From the NCBI GenBank assembly GCA_947088515.1, contig CAMUHA010000187.1, positions 1-6,470 of the forward strand: 6,470 bases of DNA, in the 5' to 3' direction. The position numbers were made by a program, and so were the translations under genes. The notes beneath the pieces were generated by a model, which ran no database searches, had not been told where the DNA came from, and saw only the letters and a list, made by a program, of their open reading frames with translations. This document shows positions 1-5,076 of this stretch, in pieces. Position 1 is the stretch's first letter, and each line of letters opens with the position of its first letter. The stretch is from an uncultured bacterium (GTDB taxonomy: Bacteria > Bacillota > Clostridia > Lachnospirales > Lachnospiraceae).

Positions 1-100
1 GGAATTCATAGGGCAGGTCGGAAATGGCAGATTTTCGTGAGATATAGGTGTATTCAGGAAATGCCCCAGGACGGAAGACATCCTCTGCTCTGATTCCCAT
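1..100 (-). CDS. N-terminal fragment of an unidentified leftward gene
   Basis: Only the first 33 codons lie in the window; the gene continues past the left edge. The start is ATG at 100-98 on the minus strand, supported by a perfect AAGGAGGT ribosome binding site (114-107) six bases upstream and by an uninterrupted frame to the edge. The visible N-terminus contains FRPGAFPEYTYISRKS, followed by a few acidic and aromatic residues. I have a weak recollection of such a PG-x-FPxxTYxxR lead-in ahead of the Walker A loop in some AAA/STAND-like P-loop ATPases of accessory loci, but no Walker motif is visible, so this is a guess and no function is assigned. It is transcribed away from the LCP gene and appears to have its own extended -10 promoter. 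Confidence is high that the gene is real and low on its identity. Confidence 0.72.
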   Translation of the reverse strand, partial: MGIRAEDVFRPGAFPEYTYISRKSAISDLPYEF

Positions 101-148
101 ATGTAAACCTCCTTATCTGTTTTATAATAAAACTCTGTCTTGGATTCC

Positions 149-177
149 ATTATAACACACTTTTAACCGAATTAAAC
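149..177 (-). promoter_or_regulatory. Leftward promoter of the edge gene
   Basis: On the minus strand, a perfect TATAAT -10 lies at 154-149, preceded by TGT, which makes an extended -10 (TGnTATAAT). The -35 is poor: the best hexamer, at a 16-bp spacer, is TTTAAT (176-171), matching TTGACA at three of six positions. An extended -10 commonly compensates for a weak -35. Transcription would start near 142 and give a leader of about 40 nt before the ATG at 100. The -35 zone lies inside the TTAAACC repeat cluster, so a DNA-binding regulator could act here. Confidence 0.6.
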
Positions 178-206
178 CTTTTTATTGCTTTTAAACCTGT
201 TTAATT
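161..206. repeat. TTAAACC repeat cluster with an inverted repeat, possible operator
   Basis: TTAAACC occurs at 172-178 and again at 191-197, a 19-bp offset, with a related TTTTAACC at 161-168. In addition AATTAAAC (170-177) and GTTTAATT (199-206) form a perfect 8-bp inverted repeat with a 21-nt spacer. The cluster covers the -35 zone of the leftward promoter. Spacing of about two helical turns between like sites would suit a dimeric repressor or activator. The region is very AT-rich, which raises the chance of coincidental repeats. Confidence 0.35.
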
Positions 207-212
207 GTTTTT

Positions 213-315
213 TGCCATTTTCCGCCTGTATAAAACAGAACCAGAATGCGGCTTTTTATCCAACAGGGAGGAGGCGGAAAATTTAACATCTTCCGCCTAT
301 CAGGAAAAAATGGCA
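213..315. repeat. 103-nt block of nested and competing inverted repeats
   Basis: The outer arms TGCCATTTT (213-221) and AAAATGGCA (307-315) are perfect 9-bp complements. With one small bulge they extend to about 16 nt (213-228 against 301-315). Inside, AGGCGGAAAA (272-281) can pair perfectly with TTTTCCGCCT (218-227), or its first eight bases can pair with TTCCGCCT (291-298) across an 11-nt loop. These two pairings exclude each other. ATAAAA (230-235) and TTTTAT (254-259) can form a further small stem. The block could be a structured RNA, a two-state cis element, or a MITE-like relic. I see no target-site duplication and no U-tract after the last stem. It lies upstream of the rightward promoter, so it would not be in the LCP transcript if that promoter is the one used. 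Confidence 0.5.
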
Positions 316-345
316 TGGAATATTTATATGGGAATTATGAAGTAT

Positions 346-374
346 TTGAATAATAACGCATAAGATGATATATT
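346..374 (+). promoter_or_regulatory. Rightward promoter of the LCP gene cluster
   Basis: TTGAAT (346-351, four of six consensus positions) and TATATT (369-374, five of six) are separated by exactly 17 bp. TGA just before the -10 gives an extended -10 element. The predicted start is near 381, giving a leader of about 105 nt before the ATG at 486. This is a good housekeeping sigma-A-type promoter. It probably serves the LCP, sua5, rpiB and hydrolase genes, since I see no convincing terminator between them. Confidence 0.68.
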
Positions 375-394
375 GAATACACAAATGAGCTGTC

Positions 395-461
395 CACAAT
401 CTGATGCGGCGTTAGGGGCAGGACTTGTGATTTAGGCTTACAAGTCCTGCGGCAGATTGTG
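395..461 (+). promoter_or_regulatory. Long hairpin in the 5' leader of the LCP gene
   Basis: Two stacked perfect stems are visible: CACAATCTG (395-403) with CAGATTGTG (453-461), and GCAGGACTTGT (418-428) with ACAAGTCCTGC (440-450). They give 20 base pairs, an 11-nt apical loop, a 14-nt purine-rich bulge on the 5' side (404-417) and two bases on the 3' side. The GGAGGT ribosome binding site (474-479) begins 12 nt after the structure. No U-run follows the hairpin, so it is not an intrinsic terminator. It could be a binding site for a ligand or protein, a stability element, or half of a switch. It does not match any riboswitch class I know by eye. Confidence 0.55.
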
Positions 462-485
462 TCTGTAAGATGCGGAGGTAATTAA

Positions 486-1463
486 ATGAAAAACAAAGAG
501 CGAAAAAGAAAGAAATACAGATTGCTGCGTTTTATATTGTTTTTGCTGATTTTGGCCGGAGTGCTTATAACCGGGTGGTATTTCATTGTGGGAAGACTCT
601 ACCAGAAGATAAACTATCAGGAAGTCCCAGGACAGACGGACCAGCCATGGAAGGAAGACGGGGCAGTAAACATCCTGCTGATTGGCAATGATTCCAGGGA
701 AAATGGAGAGGATGGCAGGTCAGATGCCATGATTCTTTTATCAATCAGTGACAATACAAGAAAAATCAGTATGATATCTATTTTACGTGATATTTATGTG
801 GAGATACCAGGGCATGGGGGCAACCGTTTAAATGCGGCCTATGCGTATGGCGGTCCGGCGCTTTTAATGGAAACCATTGAACAGAATTTTGACATAGATG
901 TGAACCGCTATGTGCTGGTTAATTTTGAGGCGTTTGCCACACTGGTAGATGCGGCCGGAGGAGTTGACCTGGAGCTGACGGTGGAAGAAATTGAATATGT
1001 AAATGGATATCTGGTTGAATATAACATGCTAACAGGAAGACCGGAGGGAACGGATTATATGGACACTTCCACTGGCGGACTGGTGCATTTGAACGGCCCG
1101 CAGGCGCTTGCTTACAGCAGGAACCGTTATATTGGGACGGATTTTGGAAGAACCCAGAGGCAGAGAAAGGTTTTGGAAGCTATAGTAAAAAAGCTTCCTG
1201 CATCAATGCTGAAAGGAAATGGGAGGCTGCTTTCGGAGCTTTTGCCAAGTCTGACTACCAATCTGAAAAAAGAAGAGTGCTTTGCGTTAAGCCTTCAGGC
1301 TGGAAAATTTCTTGTTTATGATATGGTACAGGGAAGCATCCCATTGGAAGGCACTTATCAAAATGTAAGTATCAGAGAAATGTCTGTTTTGGAGGTAGAT
1401 TTTGAAAAGAACAGGAAATATCTCCAGGATAGTATTTATGGCAGTGTTTCTGTGCAGAAATGA
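486..1463 (+). CDS. LCP (LytR-CpsA-Psr) family cell-wall glycopolymer ligase
   Basis: LCP enzymes transfer undecaprenyl-linked anionic glycopolymers, such as teichoic acids or capsule, onto peptidoglycan outside the membrane. The 325-aa protein has a Lys/Arg-rich cytoplasmic start, one membrane helix (about 12-36) and an extracellular LCP domain (about 61-240). Family hallmarks are visible: NILLIGNDSR (62-71), RSDAMILL (78-85), SILRD (98-102), NRLNAAYAYGG (113-123), GGVDL (158-162), LNGPQALAYSRNR (202-214) and DFGRTQRQR (219-227). These supply the Arg and Asp residues that bind pyrophosphate and metal. The ATG follows GGAGGT at 474-479 with a 6-nt spacer. Its structured leader suggests post-initiation control. 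It is the first gene of a rightward group and sua5 follows after 45 bp. Which polymer is transferred cannot be read from the sequence; a purely regulatory LytR role is the older alternative view of the family. Confidence 0.93.
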   Translation: MKNKERKRKKYRLLRFILFLLILAGVLITGWYFIVGRLYQKINYQEVPGQTDQPWKEDGAVNILLIGNDSRENGEDGRSDAMILLSISDNTRKISMISILRDIYVEIPGHGGNRLNAAYAYGGPALLMETIEQNFDIDVNRYVLVNFEAFATLVDAAGGVDLELTVEEIEYVNGYLVEYNMLTGRPEGTDYMDTSTGGLVHLNGPQALAYSRNRYIGTDFGRTQRQRKVLEAIVKKLPASMLKGNGRLLSELLPSLTTNLKKEECFALSLQAGKFLVYDMVQGSIPLEGTYQNVSIREMSVLEVDFEKNRKYLQDSIYGSVSVQK

Positions 1464-1508
1464 GAATAAAGGTAGTCAAAAAATGGGAGATGTGGTAGAG
1501 TATTAGGC

Positions 1509-2555
1509 ATGAGGACAAGAATCATACAAATAGAGGAAAAAAATATGGACAGGCAGGCACTGGCACAGGCAGGGGAAATTATTAAAGCTGGCGGGCTGGT
1601 GGCCTTTCCAACAGAAACAGTATATGGCCTTGGAGGGGACGCGCTAAATCCTTATTCATCCCAAAAGATTTATGCGGCAAAAGGAAGGCCTTCTGATAAT
1701 CCGTTGATTGTGCACATTGCGGAGTTTGAGGCGCTTCCCCGGATCGTAAAGGAAATACCTAAGGCGGCTGCAGAGTTAGCTCACAGATACTGGCCAGGGC
1801 CCCTTACCATGATTTTTAATAAGGCTGATTGTGTGCCATTAGCAACAACTGGCGGACTTGACACAGTAGCAGTGCGTATGCCATCCAACAAAACGGCCAG
1901 GAGTGTGATAGAGGCGGCGGGAGGGTATGTAGCGGCGCCAAGCGCGAACCGTTCCGGTAGACCAAGCCCCACTTCTGCCAAATATGTGATTGAGGATTTG
2001 GATGGAAGGGTTGACATGATTATTGATGGGGGAGAGACAGATATAGGGCTGGAATCTACAATTATAGACCTGACTGGAGATAAACCGGTGATTTTAAGGC
2101 CAGGCTATATTACAGAAGAAATGCTGGAAGAAACAATAGGAAGCGTGGATGTGGATATTGCCGTTGTGGAAAACAGCGACAAGGCGCCCAGGGCGCCGGG
2201 AATGAAATACAGACATTATGCGCCCAGAGGCAGCCTTACAATTGTGGAGGGAGAAGAAGAGCTGGTCACATCATTTGTCAACAGTCAGCTTTCTTTATAT
2301 AAGGAAAAGGGGAGTAAAAGCGGAGTCATAGCCACAGATGAGACGGCATGGCAGTATCAGGCCGATAGTGTGAAAAGTCTGGGAAGACGACAGGATGAGC
2401 GGCAGATAGCCAGGCATTTATTCCGTGTACTTAGGGAGTTTGACGATGAAGGTGTGGAGGTTATTTTTGCGGAAGGTTTCAGGCGGGCTGGAATAGGAAC
2501 TGCAGTTATGAACCGGCTTTTGAAAGCGGCAGGCCATCATGTGATTCAGCTGTAA
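1509..2555 (+). CDS. sua5 (ywlC, tsaC2): Sua5-type L-threonylcarbamoyladenylate synthase
   Basis: The family makes threonylcarbamoyl-AMP from threonine, bicarbonate and ATP, the first step of tRNA t6A37 synthesis in the cytoplasm. The protein has 348 aa, the long Sua5 form rather than the short TsaC/YrdC form. The YrdC-like domain (about 15-205) shows PTETVYGLG (34-42), KGRPSDNPL (58-66), WPGPLT (95-100), VRMP (122-125), PSANRSGRPSPT (144-155) and GLESTIID (180-187). The conserved linker APGMKYRHYAP (229-239) leads to the Sua5 C-terminal domain, which ends with the typical GIGTAVMNRLLKAA stretch. The ATG at 1509 has only a weak ribosome site. Met13 (1545) has a better one, AGAGGA at 1532-1537, but homologues normally carry the residues before it, so I keep 1509. 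TsaB, TsaD and TsaE are not in the window. Confidence 0.95.
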   Translation: MRTRIIQIEEKNMDRQALAQAGEIIKAGGLVAFPTETVYGLGGDALNPYSSQKIYAAKGRPSDNPLIVHIAEFEALPRIVKEIPKAAAELAHRYWPGPLTMIFNKADCVPLATTGGLDTVAVRMPSNKTARSVIEAAGGYVAAPSANRSGRPSPTSAKYVIEDLDGRVDMIIDGGETDIGLESTIIDLTGDKPVILRPGYITEEMLEETIGSVDVDIAVVENSDKAPRAPGMKYRHYAPRGSLTIVEGEEELVTSFVNSQLSLYKEKGSKSGVIATDETAWQYQADSVKSLGRRQDERQIARHLFRVLREFDDEGVEVIFAEGFRRAGIGTAVMNRLLKAAGHHVIQL

Positions 2556-2593
2556 ATACAAATTTCAATATTGGTTATGAGGAGGATAAAAAT

Positions 2594-3043
2594 ATGATAG
2601 CTTTGGGGAGCGACCATGGGGGATTTGATTTAAAGAAACAAATTATGGACCATCTGGCCCAAAGGGGCATCCCTTATAAGGATTTTGGGTGCTTTGACAA
2701 AAGCTCCTGTGACTACCCGGACTTTGGAAAGGCAGCGGCAAGGGCTGTGGCGGATGGCTCCTGTGAAAAGGGAATTGTAGTGTGCACCACAGGAATTGGC
2801 ATTTCCATAGCGGCAAACAAGGTGCCAGGGGTACGGTGTGCTCTTTGCACAGACCCTTATCTTGCCAAAATGACAAGGCTGCACAACAACGCCAATATGC
2901 TGGCGCTTGGAGGAGGATTTACAGGCATAAACCTGGCCCTTGAAATTGTGGACACATTTTTGGATACCAGATTTTCAGAAGAGACCAAACATATCCGCAG
3001 GGTGGAAAAACTGGAAAGTGATGACAGATTAAACGACAAATAA
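2594..3043 (+). CDS. rpiB: RpiB/LacAB-family sugar-phosphate isomerase with altered active site
   Basis: The family interconverts ribose 5-phosphate and ribulose 5-phosphate (RpiB) or related aldose/ketose phosphates such as galactose 6-phosphate or allose 6-phosphate. The 149-aa length is normal. Conserved features: SDHGG (6-10), DYPDF (40-44), catalytic-base Cys64 in the loop before GIGISIAANK (67-76), and His97 in the HNNAN segment. By eye-alignment to characterised RpiBs, three usually conserved positions differ. The loop reads CTTG instead of CGTG. LALGGG ends in Gly108 where a phosphate-binding Arg is usual. TKHIRR has Lys132 where an Arg is usual; Arg136 is kept. The fold and base are intact, so the protein may have a shifted substrate or reduced activity. 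The start has GAGGAGGA (2579-2586) seven bases upstream. It lies 38 bp after sua5 and is probably co-transcribed. Confidence 0.88.
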   Translation: MIALGSDHGGFDLKKQIMDHLAQRGIPYKDFGCFDKSSCDYPDFGKAAARAVADGSCEKGIVVCTTGIGISIAANKVPGVRCALCTDPYLAKMTRLHNNANMLALGGGFTGINLALEIVDTFLDTRFSEETKHIRRVEKLESDDRLNDK

Positions 3044-3055
3044 ACATGTCGTTTA
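3030..3055 (+). repeat. Perfect inverted repeat spanning the rpiB stop codon
   Basis: TAAACGACA (3030-3038) and TGTCGTTTA (3047-3055) are perfect 9-bp complements with an 8-nt loop that contains the TAA stop (3041-3043). The downstream sequence is GGATAGCCC, with no U-tract, so it lacks the second half of an intrinsic terminator. It may act as a 3'-end stabiliser, a weak attenuator or a Rho-related site. The rest of 3044-3191 holds a weaker CGCAC/GTGCG stem (3076-3080 with 3108-3112, with a small GCAG/CTGC hairpin inside) and no convincing promoter. Confidence 0.45.
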
Positions 3056-3200
3056 GGATAGCCCTTTGGGGGATGCGCACGGTTTTGGGCAGGCAGATTC
3101 TGCGTTTGTGCGAAAAAGGGGGCAGGGAATGTTAAAAAGAAAAAATTATGGCATTTCCCATGCAAAAGAAATATAGAATGGATAAAGGTGGGTGAGTGAT

Positions 3201-4367
3201 TTGAGAAAGGCTGAAAAAAAACATATTGCTATGACTATGGCAGTTGTTCTTTTGATGTGCGCTTTTCCCATGACCACATATGCTGATAAGATTTCAGACC
3301 TGGAACAGCAGATTAATGATAAAAAAGAAGAGCAGGAAAAGACACAGCAGGAAATCAGCAACAGAGAGGATGAGCTGGATGAGCTGAATGAAACTACAGA
3401 GGGGCTTAAGGGGCAGTTGGGCAATCTGAATGCGGAGCTTGAAAAGGTCAGTCAAAATCTCGCGGAACTGGAAGAAGACATTGAAGCTAAAATTATAGAA
3501 ATTGAAAATACGGAAAAACAGCTGGCAAGCGCCAGACAGACTGAGGAAGACCAGTATGCCGCCATGAAAAAGCGTATCCAGTTTATGTACGAGAAGCGGG
3601 ATTACATGATACTGGAAATTTTTTTAGGTTCTGCAAGTTTTGCAGATTTTCTGAACCGGAATGACTATATAGAGCAGCTTACAGAATATGACAGAGAGCA
3701 GCTGGAGGCATTTAAGGCGACAAGGCGCGAAATAGAGGAAACTGAAGCAAGGCTTCAGCAGGAAAAAAAGGATTTGGATGAGCTGAAAATTTCTGTGGAA
3801 AAAGAACAGAGCCGTGTAGAAGGACTGGTAAGCCAGACTTCTGGTAAGATATCCAGTTACCAGAGGGAAATTTCAGAGACAGAAGCTGAAATGCTGGAAT
3901 TTGAAAGACAATGGGAAGAACAAAAGAATAACATTGCGGAATTGCAAAAACAGCTGGAGGAGGAAAAAAGACTTTCCCGTTTGGCTGCACAGTCAAAATG
4001 GAGAGACATTTCGGAGATAACCTTTGCAGAAGGAGACAGATATTTACTTGCCAATCTGATTTACTGCGAAGCAGGCAATCAGCCCTACGAGGGGCAGGTT
4101 GCAGTGGGAGCTGTTGTAATGAATCGTGTAATGAGCTCCGTATTCCCGGATACAGTGGTGGGGGTGATATACCAGAACCGACAGTTTTCTCCGGTTGCCA
4201 GTGGCCGTCTTGCGCTTGCCCTTGCGGAAAATCATGCAACGGATGCCTGTTACCGGGCAGCGGATGCAGCCATGGCAGGGAATACAACAGTAGGAAACTG
4301 TCTGTTTTTCAGAACGCCTATTGAGGGACTTACGGGAATGCAGATAGGCGGACATATATTTTATTAA
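3201..4367 (+). CDS. Secreted coiled-coil / SleB-type cell-wall hydrolase
   Basis: Predicted exported peptidoglycan hydrolase of 388 aa, numbered from TTG 3201. A Lys-rich start and hydrophobic core end at TTYA (cleavage after about residue 28). A long Glu/Lys/Gln-rich coiled coil follows (about 30-262), interrupted by YMILEIFLGSASFADFLNR (135-153), the hinge typical of PcsB/CwlO-type coiled-coil modules. The C-terminal domain (about 278-388) is SleB/CwlJ-like (Hydrolase_2): LIYCEAGNQPYEGQVAVGAVV with probable catalytic Glu290, NRV, QFSPV (328-332) and terminal HIFY. SleB enzymes cleave the glycan strand as lytic transglycosylases. PcsB/CwlO coiled coils often answer to FtsEX, so a role in division or elongation is more likely than germination; that is inference. 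Start choice: AGGTGG (3186-3191) is 9 nt before TTG 3201, while GTG 3192 would abut it. An in-frame TAA at 3183 excludes earlier starts. Confidence 0.88.
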   Translation: MRKAEKKHIAMTMAVVLLMCAFPMTTYADKISDLEQQINDKKEEQEKTQQEISNREDELDELNETTEGLKGQLGNLNAELEKVSQNLAELEEDIEAKIIEIENTEKQLASARQTEEDQYAAMKKRIQFMYEKRDYMILEIFLGSASFADFLNRNDYIEQLTEYDREQLEAFKATRREIEETEARLQQEKKDLDELKISVEKEQSRVEGLVSQTSGKISSYQREISETEAEMLEFERQWEEQKNNIAELQKQLEEEKRLSRLAAQSKWRDISEITFAEGDRYLLANLIYCEAGNQPYEGQVAVGAVVMNRVMSSVFPDTVVGVIYQNRQFSPVASGRLALALAENHATDACYRAADAAMAGNTTVGNCLFFRTPIEGLTGMQIGGHIFY

Positions 4368-4380
4368 GTATATTTGGACA

Positions 4381-4860
4381 TTATCCGGGCGGCGGGTCAA
4401 TATAGGCTTTTAGCTTGTCAAAGCCGCCTGAATAAATAATTTGCAGCAGTTTGTCAAGACGTACCAGACAGGTTTTCAGAGTGTCAAGGCAGATGGCATG
4501 TGAGTCCAGTGCAGTGACAAGTTCGTCAAGGTCCACCACTTTTACATAGCCATCCGGATATATGACAACATCGGCCAAAAGGTCGGTTACAATCAAACTG
4601 TTTTGGGCAGACTGATAATGATAATCCACAATATCGCAGTACCAGTAGAGAAGACTTCCGTCCTTCCGGCAGAATTTACTTACTTTAAACCCTTCCTTTA
4701 AAAAATAGCAGGAACAGCCATGATGAAGGTCCTTTTTGGGATGGAGGGTATTCCATGATGTGATAATATGTTTATCATCACAGGATAAAATGATGTCATC
4801 TTTAAGAAGAATACATTCTTCGGGAATAATGCGCCTGCGATATAAAACTGGATTTGTCAT
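4381..4860 (-). CDS. DUF402 family protein (possible nucleotide phosphatase)
   Basis: The 159-aa protein has the DUF402 signature: YWYCDI (72-77), TDLLADVVIYPDG (92-104) and VVDLDEL (108-114). It also has an N-terminal part rich in basic and aromatic residues and a helical C-terminus. Members of this fold include FomD and a Staphylococcus nucleoside di/triphosphatase that use Asp/Glu-bound metal ions; here Asp93, Asp97, Asp103, Asp110, Asp112 and Glu113 are the candidates. The substrate of this protein is not deducible. No signal or membrane segment is seen, so it is probably cytoplasmic. The ATG (4860-4858) has AGGAAGGGGG upstream and its own promoter. It is the only complete leftward gene between rightward neighbours, and its stop lies 13 bp from that of the hydrolase gene. 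The ending is unusually proline-rich (DPPPG). Confidence 0.82.
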   Translation of the reverse strand: MTNPVLYRRRIIPEECILLKDDIILSCDDKHIITSWNTLHPKKDLHHGCSCYFLKEGFKVSKFCRKDGSLLYWYCDIVDYHYQSAQNSLIVTDLLADVVIYPDGYVKVVDLDELVTALDSHAICLDTLKTCLVRLDKLLQIIYSGGFDKLKAYIDPPPG

Positions 4861-4913
4861 AAAGTTCTTCCCCCTTCCTGTGCGCCTGTTTAGCTATGTA
4901 CAGGTTATGAAAA

Positions 4914-4942
4914 ATACTACTCTTAATCGAAAAGAAAGTCAA
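4914..4942 (-). promoter_or_regulatory. Leftward promoter of the DUF402 gene
   Basis: On the minus strand, TTGACT (4942-4937, five of six consensus positions) and TAGTAT (4919-4914, four of six) are separated by 17 bp. Transcription would start near 4907, giving a leader of about 47 nt before the ATG at 4860. It is divergent from the atp promoter, with the two -35 elements about 45 bp apart, so the two polymerases could interfere or share regulators. Confidence 0.6.
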
Positions 4943-4966
4943 CGGATTTGTCCAATCTGTTTAATG

Positions 4967-4980
4967 AAAAAATATTTTTT
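4967..4980. promoter_or_regulatory. A/T palindrome, likely UP element of the atp promoter
   Basis: Six A, then TA, then six T form a perfect 14-bp palindrome that ends 6 bp before the -35 of the rightward atp promoter. A-tract/T-tract DNA at this position suits the RNA polymerase alpha C-terminal domain. It could also be intrinsically bent DNA separating the two divergent promoters. It is not a terminator for either side: the stem has no GC pairs. Confidence 0.4.
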
Positions 4981-4986
4981 ATTTTC

Positions 4987-5014
4987 TAGACAGAAATAGA
5001 AAAAGTGGTATAAT
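4987..5014 (+). promoter_or_regulatory. Strong promoter of the atp operon
   Basis: TAGACA (4987-4992, five of six) and a perfect TATAAT (5009-5014) have a 16-bp spacer, with TGG before the -10 as an extended element and A/T-rich sequence upstream. The predicted start is near 5021, giving a leader of about 56 nt to the GTG at 5077. This is the best promoter in the window, as expected for ATP synthase genes. Confidence 0.75.
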
Positions 5015-5076
5015 AAAAAATATATGTAACTTTTTTTAGTTTGCTTTTAGATTTGGATTTTGAAAGGGCGAGTCAT

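Noticed and set aside
213..315. CRISPR-like or phage attachment-site reading of the repeat block
   Set aside because: There is no regular repeat-spacer pattern, and no integrase gene or target-site duplication is visible.
310..363. 17-codon reading frame (ATG at 310) with an AGGA four bases upstream, between the repeat block and the LCP promoter
   Set aside because: Too short to judge, weak ribosome site, and its end overlaps the predicted -35/-10 region, so it is more likely chance.
3030..3055. Intrinsic terminator after rpiB
   Set aside because: The stem is perfect but no U-tract follows; kept only as an inverted repeat.
3129..3176. 15-aa leader-like frame before the hydrolase gene, followed by a 5-codon frame at 3178
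   Set aside because: A purine-rich stretch precedes it, but there is no regulatory logic such as a codon run plus terminator, and short frames are common in such sequence.
3712..4287. Long antisense reading frame within the hydrolase gene (191 codons)
   Set aside because: It lies opposite a gene with clear coiled-coil and SleB motifs; its Pro/Leu/Ser-rich composition is what the reverse of Glu/Gln/Lys codons gives.
3998..4324. Second plus-strand frame inside the SleB domain
   Set aside because: An out-of-frame shadow rich in Cys, Gly and Ser with no motif; the main frame carries the conserved residues.
4736..4999. Plus-strand frame of 87 codons opposite the DUF402 start
   Set aside because: No family resemblance and no ribosome site; the opposite strand holds a recognisable DUF402 protein.
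5041..5076. Longer atpZ start at TTG 5041
   Set aside because: No ribosome site in front, only about 20 nt from the predicted transcription start, and the added residues do not fit the family; GTG 5077 is better supported.
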